A stretch of DNA of 64,000 nt, from assembly GCA_947594095.1 (NCBI GenBank), contig CANQEA010000001.1, positions 133,830-197,829 of the forward strand. Direction: 5' to 3'. The translations under genes were made by a program, and so were the position numbers. This DNA is from an uncultured Clostridia bacterium. GTDB lineage: Bacteria; Bacillota_A; Clostridia; TANB77; CAG-508. The notes beneath the pieces were generated by a model, which made no database searches, was not told the DNA's origin, and saw only the letters and a program-made list of their open reading frames with translations. Of the stretch, positions 58,387 to 64,000 are shown in pieces (within the stretch, counting starts at the first letter, position 1; every line of letters begins with the position of its first letter).

Positions 58387-58785
58387 ATGGTTGAATTGGT
58401 TGAGCGGGTAAAAGAATGGTTTGAACAGGGCAAGAAGCTTGAAGGAACAGAATTTCTTGACTTCACAGATGAGATATCTCAACTTCGTAACGTGATAGAG
58501 GAATGCATCCAGGATGAAGAACTTCAAGAGAAGATTCGAGACCGTACGTCCTGGTGCACCGGCTGTCATAGAAAGGTTGATCTAACAAACGCGGAGACCT
58601 TCACAGATACTTATACGGAGAATAATGTTACAGTACAATCAGATTGCGGTTATGGTGATGATGATATCCTTGCATCTTTAATCTACACTAACAGGTACTA
58701 TAAGTGTCCTTATTGCAATGAAGTAAATCATTTGGAATTTGTAAGTGTGGAAGAAGTACCTGGTACCAGACACAAGAGAAAATAA
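58387..58785 (+). CDS. Zinc-ribbon protein, 132 aa
   Basis: Helical N-terminus then CTGC and CPYC pairs about 50 residues apart, a zinc-ribbon layout. Not assigned. Confidence 0.68.
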   Translation: MVELVERVKEWFEQGKKLEGTEFLDFTDEISQLRNVIEECIQDEELQEKIRDRTSWCTGCHRKVDLTNAETFTDTYTENNVTVQSDCGYGDDDILASLIYTNRYYKCPYCNEVNHLEFVSVEEVPGTRHKRK

Positions 58786-58788
58786 AAT

Positions 58789-59232
58789 ATGTTACACTTT
58801 TGGATTTTAGTGGGCGTATATGTAGGGGTCGCTGTAATTACTGTTGTGGTGTCCTCCATAATATGCTTTAAGAGACGTAAAAAGGACGAGCAGAAGAAAA
58901 TGGGTAGTGATTTCACACCATGTGGACACGATCCCATAGGACCTAGAGGCCCTATTGGGCGTATGGGTGCCCATACTCCTGCAATTTCTGAAGCAGAGTT
59001 TTTAGGTAGAGCTATTAATTACCTTACATTAGCCTGCCAAGATTTACATGGGGATAAAGAAGCTTTACAGTATGCCTATATAGATATGGAAACCATGTGC
59101 GAAGAAATTCTCTCTGAGTATAAAATGTTTCTAGAAAAAACAAAGAATGGAGAGATAGATAGAAATAGTCATTATTCTTGTCCCGTGGAGAACAGTGAGA
59201 GTTATTCTTTCTCTTTTGATGTAAATAGTTGA
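58789..59232 (+). CDS. Single-pass membrane protein with a short collagen-like stretch, 147 aa
   Basis: One N-terminal transmembrane helix (residues 4-27), a basic stop-transfer region, then GPRGPIGRMGAH, three or four G-X-Y triplets. A helical domain follows. Not recognised. The stop lies just before the next promoter. Confidence 0.65.
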   Translation: MLHFWILVGVYVGVAVITVVVSSIICFKRRKKDEQKKMGSDFTPCGHDPIGPRGPIGRMGAHTPAISEAEFLGRAINYLTLACQDLHGDKEALQYAYIDMETMCEEILSEYKMFLEKTKNGEIDRNSHYSCPVENSESYSFSFDVNS

Positions 59233-59257
59233 TTTCTTCTCTCGCTTATTATATAAT
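59229..59257 (+). promoter_or_regulatory. Sigma70-type promoter of the nucleotidyltransferase unit
   Basis: TTGATT at 59229-59234 (containing the upstream TGA stop), 17 bp, TATAAT at 59252-59257, then an AGAAAC leader and GCGAGGT. Confidence 0.85.
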
Positions 59258-59288
59258 ATAAATAGAAACAAGTGCGAGGTAAGCCATA

Positions 59289-59474
59289 ATGGAAGAACAG
59301 GATCAATGGAAGCGGGGCGGAGATTGTAACGTATGTAGACGCGCAGCTTATTGCCACAATAAATGCAGAGCAAGAAAGGAAAAAAGCAATCAAGAACTTC
59401 AGGCAGTAGTAGGACAAGCTTTTATAAAAGCATATGAAAAAGTTATAGCGCCTGAGGAATATAAACATATTTAA
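59289..59474 (+). CDS. Small cysteine-rich protein, 61 aa
   Basis: CNVCRRAAYCHNKC gives four closely spaced cysteines plus a histidine, a probable zinc site. Basic middle, helical end. Confidence 0.65.
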   Translation: MEEQDQWKRGGDCNVCRRAAYCHNKCRARKEKSNQELQAVVGQAFIKAYEKVIAPEEYKHI

Positions 59475-59488
59475 GAGGTTATACATAA

Positions 59489-59707
59489 ATGGAAAATTAC
59501 GGTATTTATTATAAGGACCCAAAAGATGGTCATATAGAAGATGATTATTTTGATACTTATCCCGAAGCAGAGGAACAAGCAGTTTATATTTCCAAAAAGA
59601 AAAGGGTAAGAGTTTGTATTTGGGATGAAAGAGGCGTTTGGAATGAACCAAGCACTAGAAAGTTAATTGCAGACGTTGAAAATGGAGAAGTAAAGAAAAT
59701 CTCTTAA
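59489..59707 (+). CDS. Hypothetical protein, 72 aa
   Basis: Not recognised. Aromatic-rich N-terminus, GAGGT ribosome site. Confidence 0.65.
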   Translation: MENYGIYYKDPKDGHIEDDYFDTYPEAEEQAVYISKKKRVRVCIWDERGVWNEPSTRKLIADVENGEVKKIS

Positions 59708-59719
59708 GAGGTGGATAGA

Positions 59720-60742
59720 ATGACAATTCAGGAAATTAAAGAAAACCTCAAAACACCCGCGTATGATTTTTTAAGAACTGAGCCCCACCTGGGTAACAGA
59801 ATTTGTCTTCTTACTTTAGGTGGAAGCCATGCATATGGTCTTTCTACCCCCACGTCCGATGTTGATGTGAGGGGCATTGCAACTCACAGTTCTGATGAAA
59901 TTTTTGGGCTTCATAGGTTTGAACAAGTAGTAGAGAAAGAAACAGACACTACTATTTATTCAATTTCCAAGATGTTTGATCTTCTTACTGAGAACAACCC
60001 CAATACTCTTGAAATTCTCGGATGTAAACCTGAACATTATATTTACTTGAATGATATTGGTAAAGAAATTCTTGCTAATAAGCATTTGTTCTTATCTAAG
60101 AGAGCGGTAGGTAAGTTTTTTGGGTTTGCTTCAGCTCAACTTGCACGCCTTGAAAATTATGTATGTAGAGAGAAATTATCTCAACCCAAGCAGGAAGAAC
60201 ATATTCTCAATTCCATCAATAGTGCGATGAATACATTCCATGAGAAATATCATCCATTCGGGGAAAATGATATTCATCTTTATGCTGATACTGCAGTAAA
60301 TGAAGACATGGAAACTGAAATTTTCATGGATTGTAATTTCAAACATTATCCACTTCGTGACTATAAAATGATGTGGGAAGAGATGAATAATATTATCAAA
60401 ACCTATAAACATATTGGACATAGAAATAATAAAGAAGATATGAAGCTTAATAAGCATATTATGCATTTACTTCGTCTCCTCTTAATGTGCTATGACCTTC
60501 TCAAGGACGGAGAAGTTGTTACATATAGAGAGAAGGATAGAGATTTCTTAATGTCTGTACGTAATGGTAGATATATGTCTGCTGAGGGTGAAATCAGTCC
60601 TGATTTGTATTCCATGATTGATGAATTAAAAGCAAAGGTCAGAGAAGCAGAAGCTACAACTAAACTTCCTGATAAGCCTTATTTTAAGGACATCGAAAAA
60701 CTACTCATCAAGTGTAATAAAATGAGCCTGGAGGTGGTTTAA
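59720..60742 (+). CDS. RlaP-like nucleotidyltransferase (Pol beta superfamily)
   Basis: The core motif GGSHAYGLSTPTSDVDVRG (about residues 34-52) gives the GS helix and the two catalytic aspartates of a Pol beta-type nucleotidyltransferase, of the RlaP / RNA-repair-associated group. Helical C-terminal half. It would add nucleotides to RNA, nucleotides or protein. ATG 59720 follows GAGGTGG; a GTG nine bases upstream lies within the ribosome site. 340 aa, complete. Confidence 0.85.
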   Translation: MTIQEIKENLKTPAYDFLRTEPHLGNRICLLTLGGSHAYGLSTPTSDVDVRGIATHSSDEIFGLHRFEQVVEKETDTTIYSISKMFDLLTENNPNTLEILGCKPEHYIYLNDIGKEILANKHLFLSKRAVGKFFGFASAQLARLENYVCREKLSQPKQEEHILNSINSAMNTFHEKYHPFGENDIHLYADTAVNEDMETEIFMDCNFKHYPLRDYKMMWEEMNNIIKTYKHIGHRNNKEDMKLNKHIMHLLRLLLMCYDLLKDGEVVTYREKDRDFLMSVRNGRYMSAEGEISPDLYSMIDELKAKVREAEATTKLPDKPYFKDIEKLLIKCNKMSLEVV

Positions 60743-60743
60743 T

Positions 60744-60962
60744 ATGGATGATATCCAATTAAATAGTGTCCAATATGAAGCTATAAAATGCCCAAACATC
60801 ACATATTTAAGTACTGCTTGTCTTCTTTGTGGAAAATCTATACCTATCCCCTCTATTTATTCAAATACATCTATGGCATGTAGCGAATGTAAAAAGAAAT
60901 GGGAGAAGATGTGCAAGATGCTTGATGTTATGGAGGAACTAACTCATAGTGAAAACGGTTAA
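60744..60962 (+). CDS. Small zinc-finger protein, 72 aa
   Basis: CLLC and CSEC pairs 23 residues apart predict a zinc finger, followed by a basic helical end. Similar in layout to the next gene. Confidence 0.65.
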   Translation: MDDIQLNSVQYEAIKCPNITYLSTACLLCGKSIPIPSIYSNTSMACSECKKKWEKMCKMLDVMEELTHSENG

Positions 60963-61128
60963 GGAAGACACAGAAGAAAGAGAACCAGCAACTATGGTTA
61001 AATGCCAACTTTGTGGAAATGAATTTCTCATATATGATCCCTATAGGCCCATGTGTATTTGTGATGAATGCAGGAAAACATGGAAAATATTGAAATATAA
61101 GTATGCTGAAAAGGATCTAGTTTGTTAA
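60949..61128 (+). CDS. Small zinc-finger protein, 59 aa
   Basis: Found by reading the gap: GTG 60949 overlaps the previous gene by 14 bases, with GGAGG at 60932-60936. CQLC and CDEC pairs and KKW/KTW ends resemble the preceding protein, suggesting duplication. Confidence 0.62.
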   Translation: MKTVKEDTEEREPATMVKCQLCGNEFLIYDPYRPMCICDECRKTWKILKYKYAEKDLVC

Positions 61129-61155
61129 ATTAGTTAACCTTAATTTTTTATTTTA

Positions 61156-61175
61156 TTGCTAAATTAGGTGACAGT
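61156..61175 (+). promoter_or_regulatory. TTGCTAAATTA motif (putative phage-specific promoter), site 5
   Basis: TTGCTAAATTAGGTGACAGT keeps the 11-base core but departs afterwards because a terminator-like hairpin overlaps it. It lies upstream of the second poly-G leader. Confidence 0.5.
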
Positions 61176-61202
61176 AAGGAGAGATACTGTCACCTATTTT
61201 TA
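61165..61202 (+). terminator. Terminator-like hairpin directly after the fifth motif
   Basis: A perfect 12-pair stem TAGGTGACAGTA/TACTGTCACCTA with an AGGAGAGA loop and five T. It may end the upstream zinc-finger transcript, or act as an attenuator if transcription starts within the motif. The 5' arm begins inside the TTGCTAAATTA core. Confidence 0.75.
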
Positions 61203-61224
61203 TAATATGAGGAGAAACCTTTCT

Positions 61225-61326
61225 ATGATGAATTTTAGATTCACGAGGGGGGGGGGGCATAAACAATTAAATATAAACCTTACCTCCCACAACAATGTAC
61301 AAATCTCTAATAAGGAGGTTTGTTAA
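61225..61326 (+). CDS. Poly-G leader ORF 2, in the through frame (ON)
   Basis: ATG 61225 (or 61228) with GAGGAG upstream. With 11 G the frame reads MMNFRFTRGGGH and continues through the hairpin to NKEVC, stopping two bases before the ATG of the tail-like gene. The pattern NF-F, GGG, TS, N, IS, EV is shared with the potential long form of leader 1. The product is about 33 aa and the translated frame crosses the ribosome-site stem, so translation of the downstream gene should be coupled. Confidence 0.65.
   Translation: MMNFRFTRGGGHKQLNINLTSHNNVQISNKEVC
61247..61257 (+). repeat. Poly-G tract of 11 in leader ORF 2
   Basis: Eleven G followed by CATAAA. With 11 G the leader is open to the downstream gene; a change of one or two G would end it early or shift it out of frame. 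Confidence 0.85.
61282..61319 (+). promoter_or_regulatory. Hairpin sequestering the Shine-Dalgarno of the second tail-like gene
   Basis: ACCTCC (61282-61287) pairs with GGAGGT (61314-61319), the ribosome site ten bases before ATG 61329. The loop is AT-rich. It is shorter and weaker (6 pairs) than the counterpart at 47011, but placed identically. Confidence 0.55.
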
Positions 61327-61328
61327 TT

Positions 61329-61844
61329 ATGGCAGGTAATAATAGTATACAGTTATTAAGAGGAACAGCAAGTGCTTTATCAAAATCTTCATCCTTATCA
61401 GCAGGTCAACCTTGTTACGTTACTGATTTACATACTCTTGTAGTGTCTCAAAAGTATCCTATAAATGCTTCTACAAGGTTGCTTACTTCTGCTACCTCAA
61501 CGGGTGCTGAGGAGATACACTTTTTAAACGTACGATTCACATCTTCTAAAAGCGAGATAATAGTACCATTTAGAGCTACAGGGGCTGCTGCTGGAACTAA
61601 TAAAGTACAAGGAAATGCAACGTGGAGTAGCTTTAGTGATTTTAGAAGTAAGGGTTATCTAGTTAATAATGTAGGTAATGATGGAAATATTTATATCCCT
61701 GTTACTGATTCTACTGGTGCTGTAAGTGGATTTAAAGGAGTAATTGTAAACCCAGATTCGGATAGCTATACTGGAGTGTATACTAATGGAGCTACTACCA
61801 CGGGTATAGCCCCAAACATATTTAACGTATTTGAAACTATCTAA
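61329..61844 (+). CDS. Tail fibre-like protein sharing the N-terminal anchor of the DGR target
   Basis: 171 aa. MAGNNSIQLLRG and AGQPCYV match the attachment segment of the DGR target at 47052, but the C-terminus is different (beta-rich, serine/threonine-rich, no DGR variable repeat). It is probably an alternative or accessory receptor-binding protein using the same docking site. ATG 61329 is preferred over a TTG at 61320. Confidence 0.8.
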   Translation: MAGNNSIQLLRGTASALSKSSSLSAGQPCYVTDLHTLVVSQKYPINASTRLLTSATSTGAEEIHFLNVRFTSSKSEIIVPFRATGAAAGTNKVQGNATWSSFSDFRSKGYLVNNVGNDGNIYIPVTDSTGAVSGFKGVIVNPDSDSYTGVYTNGATTTGIAPNIFNVFETI

Positions 61845-61863
61845 ATAAAAAAAAAACAAAAAT

Positions 61864-61902
61864 AAGGAATCAACCATGTAAAAATAGTTGATTCCTTTCC
61901 TT
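61864..61902 (+). terminator. Terminator after the second tail-like gene, 3' arm overlapping a -35
   Basis: AAGGAATCAAC (61864-61874) pairs with GTTGATTCCTT (61887-61897), 11 perfect pairs around a CATGTAAAAATA loop, then TTCCTTTT. Third example of this combined design. Confidence 0.78.
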
Positions 61903-61916
61903 TTCTATATTATAAT
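61888..61916 (+). promoter_or_regulatory. Sigma70-type promoter of the last gene group
   Basis: TTGATT at 61888-61893, 17 bp, TATAAT at 61911-61916, ACAGAAATTAAG leader, GAGGTG ribosome site. Confidence 0.87.
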
Positions 61917-61950
61917 ATCAACAGAAATTAAGAAATATGAGGTGAAAGAA

Positions 61951-62253
61951 ATGGCAAAGTATCGGACCCGTAAGAAAGTAACTCCTTCATTCAGTAATTT
62001 TTCCAATTACGACACAAACTTAATGGCAACATTTAAGTGTTACACAATTTCCTGCAAAGCTTATTCTGTAGACAGAGTAACGCTTTCAGGCGCAGAAGAA
62101 ATAGCCCATAAGATGCTTCAGTGGTATCCAGAGGTTTGGATTACAACCCCTGAGGGATTAAAGATTAATGTTGCTGATGGCACAACAAAAGACCTCAATG
62201 AAGGGACAGATAATTCATTTAACTTTGAAAAGTTTGAAAGCGTTAAAAAATAA
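61951..62253 (+). CDS. Hypothetical protein, 100 aa
   Basis: Not recognised. ATG 61951. Basic N-terminus (KYRTRKKV), soluble. Confidence 0.68.
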   Translation: MAKYRTRKKVTPSFSNFSNYDTNLMATFKCYTISCKAYSVDRVTLSGAEEIAHKMLQWYPEVWITTPEGLKINVADGTTKDLNEGTDNSFNFEKFESVKK

Positions 62254-62267
62254 GTGGGGAATAAAAA

Positions 62268-62432
62268 ATGGAAAGTGTTTGGTACTACGATCAAAATGAA
62301 GAGCTAAAAGAAGCCCCCATTGAAAACGGAAGAACTGTAGAGAGTGTAGCCCAGGAATATGCCAGTTATTACGGCTATGCAGAAATTCGAGATGAGAACG
62401 ATATAATTATTCATTCTATTCTTCCTATTTGA
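62268..62432 (+). CDS. Small hypothetical protein, 54 aa
   Basis: Found in a gap: ATG 62268 with GTGGGG upstream. An acidic, tyrosine-rich protein. Not recognised. Confidence 0.6.
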   Translation: MESVWYYDQNEELKEAPIENGRTVESVAQEYASYYGYAEIRDENDIIIHSILPI

Positions 62433-62455
62433 AAAAAAACATAGAGGTGAAATGT

Positions 62456-62761
62456 ATGGAAAAGAAACTTAAAGATTTGATTTCTTGCAGTAGGCAAGAA
62501 GCTACCAACTATATTCTAGCAGGTGTAAATATGCTACTAGGGGTAATTGGAGTTGAGATTTCTCTGTGGTGTTTGCTTCTACTTATTCCGGCTGCCTTTT
62601 TCATGTGCATGGCTATCTACTGGGGCATTCAATATAATCAAATTGAAGCTACAATTGCTAAAGAAGAAGATAAAGAGAGAAAGAAGACACTGGCTTTTGC
62701 AGACGAGCTCCTTGAGGGTAACTCGGCTAAAGATCAGAAAGGATGGAATATGTATGAATGA
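62456..62761 (+). CDS. Small membrane protein, two transmembrane helices
   Basis: ATG 62456 after GAGGTGAAA. Two hydrophobic segments (about residues 19-34 and 36-58) then a charged helical tail. Not recognised. Confidence 0.68.
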   Translation: MEKKLKDLISCSRQEATNYILAGVNMLLGVIGVEISLWCLLLLIPAAFFMCMAIYWGIQYNQIEATIAKEEDKERKKTLAFADELLEGNSAKDQKGWNMYE

Positions 62762-63116
62762 GAAAAAACTTAATTTTGAAGCTTCAAAAGGTGGCTGTAA
62801 GTTTGAAATGTCCTGGGGAGATGCCGCAGGGTGGTATCAGGTAGAGATGTACACTAACAGTAAAGAAACACATCTTGGGCAATTTCGAATTTCATGTGAA
62901 GATGGTAGAGTATCAGATATTAAATTTATCAATGATGCTATCCATATAGAGGTTTGTATTTATATGTGGAATAATAGGTGGTGGTTTCAGTACAGCGTTC
63001 CAAACACTAATTCGTTTGATAGCCTAAGCTACCTTATAGAATATCTTAATAATCTACACGTGGATACATGTCTGCTCCTGGACCTTGAAGAATATGTTAA
63101 GCAACTTACGGGTTGA
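62754..63116 (+). CDS. Hypothetical protein, 120 aa
   Basis: ATG 62754 overlaps the previous gene; a much earlier in-frame start would bury it in the membrane gene. Tryptophan-rich soluble protein. Confidence 0.66.
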   Translation: MNEKKLNFEASKGGCKFEMSWGDAAGWYQVEMYTNSKETHLGQFRISCEDGRVSDIKFINDAIHIEVCIYMWNNRWWFQYSVPNTNSFDSLSYLIEYLNNLHVDTCLLLDLEEYVKQLTG

Positions 63117-63124
63117 GGTTATAA

Positions 63125-63559
63125 ATGAAATTATTTGAAGATTCAAATCTATATAAAGGTATTTTTTGGATTGTAGACGAAAATGATCTTTATAATAATT
63201 CCAACTACTGTTTCAAAATTGATTCTGATGTAAATGGTAATGTAACTGAATTAGATGATATTGGAATAGCTAAAAGTAGAAATACCTACAACCACAAGCT
63301 TGTATGGAACCAGTTACCTAAATCTCAAACGCACAACAAGCCGTATAATTACTATCCAAGGGGAAGGGTTGAAATTCACAATGGTATTGCCAAGATTTTT
63401 CTTAATGGTAACATCAATTATGAAGATGTGATTATATTTCTCAAACATGAGTTTAATCTTACTTCCCATAATGGTATAAAGAAGGTGCAAGTTATTGAAG
63501 ATAATAGTTTTCACTATCTTTGTTATTTAGATGCGGAAAAGGGCTGGAAGCCCGCATAA
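63125..63559 (+). CDS. Hypothetical protein, 144 aa
   Basis: Not recognised. Asparagine- and tyrosine-rich, soluble. A short GGGCTGGAAGCCC hairpin spans its final codons. Confidence 0.68.
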   Translation: MKLFEDSNLYKGIFWIVDENDLYNNSNYCFKIDSDVNGNVTELDDIGIAKSRNTYNHKLVWNQLPKSQTHNKPYNYYPRGRVEIHNGIAKIFLNGNINYEDVIIFLKHEFNLTSHNGIKKVQVIEDNSFHYLCYLDAEKGWKPA

Positions 63560-63564
63560 GTTAG

Positions 63565-63593
63565 TTGATCTTTTTCCTATTTTATATTATACT
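63565..63593 (+). promoter_or_regulatory. Sigma70-type promoter (TTGATC, 17 bp, TATACT)
   Basis: -35 at 63565-63570 and a slightly weaker -10 TATACT at 63588-63593; CAGAAATTAAG leader and GAGGTATAAAG follow. Confidence 0.83.
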
Positions 63594-63623
63594 ATTTACA
63601 GAAATTAAGTATGAGGTATAAAG

Positions 63624-63839
63624 ATGACTATTCGAGAATTTTTTCAGCTGTGTAACTATTCTATTGATAAACACAATTGCAATATCATTACCACTGATAA
63701 TGCCGGAAAATGTAATAACGAAGCATGTCTTGATGTAGCTAATTATGAAGATAAAAAGATTTTCAAATTTTATCCCTATATTGAGTCCAACTTCGGGGAA
63801 GAAGAGATCCATATAGATTTCTTCTGCGTTGAAGGTTAA
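63624..63839 (+). CDS. Hypothetical protein, 71 aa
   Basis: Not recognised. Acidic, with several cysteines, behind its own promoter. Confidence 0.68.
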   Translation: MTIREFFQLCNYSIDKHNCNIITTDNAGKCNNEACLDVANYEDKKIFKFYPYIESNFGEEEIHIDFFCVEG

Positions 63840-63890
63840 AGATAGGGCTGAAAGATTAAAAAAAAAATATAGTTTCTATACAAAAAATAG

Positions 63891-63919
63891 TTGATTCCTT
63901 TCTTTTTATATTATATAAT
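63891..63919 (+). promoter_or_regulatory. Sigma70-type promoter at the window end
   Basis: TTGATT at 63891-63896, 17 bp, TATAAT at 63914-63919, with GGGAAGGGGTGAT after it. Confidence 0.85.
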
Positions 63920-63951
63920 ATACATGTAGATGGGAAGGGGTGATATAAATA

Positions 63952-64000
63952 TTGGTCTTTTCCGACTACAGTAAGAAAAGCATTTTACAGTGTTGCTTTG
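63952..64000 (+). CDS. Start of a gene cut by the window end
   Basis: A TTG at 63952 preceded by AAGGGGTGAT opens a frame (start VFSDYSKK) that is uninterrupted to the window end. Only 16 residues are seen; the product is unknown. Confidence 0.4.
   Translation, partial: MVFSDYSKKSILQCCF

Noticed and set aside
46980..61257. Poly-G tracts as assembly or sequencing artefacts
   Set aside because: Not fully excluded, since homopolymer length can be miscalled. But three tracts with the same following CA, all behind the same motif and two in matching leader-hairpin architecture, argue for real biology; only the exact G counts are uncertain.
1..64000. Reverse-strand open frames of 60-206 codons throughout the window
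   Set aside because: They lie inside strong + strand genes, lack ribosome sites and show no recognisable motifs; they are shadows of AT-rich coding sequence. No supported gene is on the minus strand.
1..64000. CRISPR array, tRNA genes and attachment sites
   Set aside because: I saw no regularly spaced repeats, no cloverleaf candidate with a CCA end or TTC arm that survived inspection, and no integrase. A computed search could still find a diverged tRNA.
63952..64000. ATT at 63951 as the start codon of the last gene
   Set aside because: ATT starts are very rare, and its frame reaches a stop within eight codons; the TTG one base later opens a frame to the window end.

Overview
The window looks like part of a large, strictly lytic-looking bacteriophage genome infecting a low-GC Gram-positive (Firmicutes/Clostridia-type, probably gut) host. 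The DNA is AT-rich. Every supported gene is on the + strand, and most genes overlap or abut their neighbours (ATGA, TAATG). Start sites carry strong AGGAGG-type Shine-Dalgarno (SD) sequences, and TAA, TGA and TAG all end genes, so the standard bacterial code is in use. I see no integrase, no lysogeny repressor, no tRNA, and no capsid, portal or terminase gene. The window is mainly the nucleotide, replication, recombination and accessory part of the genome, plus two tail-fibre-like genes.

Layout. About 0-8 kb: a 7-deazaguanine (preQ0) pathway (probable queC tail, queD, queE, folE) with a DNA methyltransferase, interrupted by a ribbon-helix-helix (RHH) + TnpB cassette. 8-13.4 kb: an LRR protein, dUTPase, DUF3310 protein, sliding clamp, a toxin-antitoxin pair and dCMP deaminase. 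13.3-20.4 kb: a broken flavoprotein fragment, an RHH + homing-endonuclease cassette, two FAD oxidoreductases interleaved with a duplicated pair of unknown genes, and a RecU-like nuclease. 20.4-31.2 kb: RecA/UvsX, a resolvase-like nuclease, a three-gene clamp loader and SbcD/SbcC. 31-40 kb: small unknown proteins, metallophosphoesterases, HNH, a P-loop kinase and a degenerate peptide deformylase. 40-46.9 kb: an SPFH membrane protein, thymidylate synthase, a radical SAM/SPASM protein and DHFR. 46.9-49.9 kb: a diversity-generating retroelement (DGR) with variable tail protein, Avd, template repeat and reverse transcriptase. 50-61 kb: many small accessory genes, including YqeY-like, clamp-like and nucleotidyltransferase genes. 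61-64 kb: a second tail-fibre-like gene and small genes.

Two promoter systems stand out. Twelve sigma70/sigmaA-type promoters share a TAGTTGAT(T/C) -35 region, exactly 17 bp of spacer, a TATAAT-type -10 and, in most cases, an AGAAAT leader. At three of them the -35 is also the 3' arm of the preceding terminator hairpin. A separate roughly 20-bp motif, core (T)TGCTAAATTA, occurs five times, always just upstream of a mobile or variable locus: both RHH-nuclease cassettes, a gene with a coding poly-G tract, and both tail-fibre-like genes.

The most striking feature is a set of three poly-G tracts (10, 11 and 11 G, each followed by CA) in this AT-rich genome. Two sit inside short leader ORFs directly upstream of the tail-fibre-like genes. 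In each case the tail gene's SD is sequestered in a hairpin, and the leader ORF runs through that hairpin to the tail gene start only in one reading frame of the G tract. As read here, one copy is in the through frame (ON) and the other is not (OFF). The third tract lies inside a coding gene and is currently in frame. This looks like a slipped-strand phase-variation switch acting through translational coupling. At one tail gene it is stacked on a DGR whose VR and TR differ at 14 positions, 13 of them template adenines. The phage would therefore have both an on/off switch and a hypermutator on the same receptor-binding candidate.
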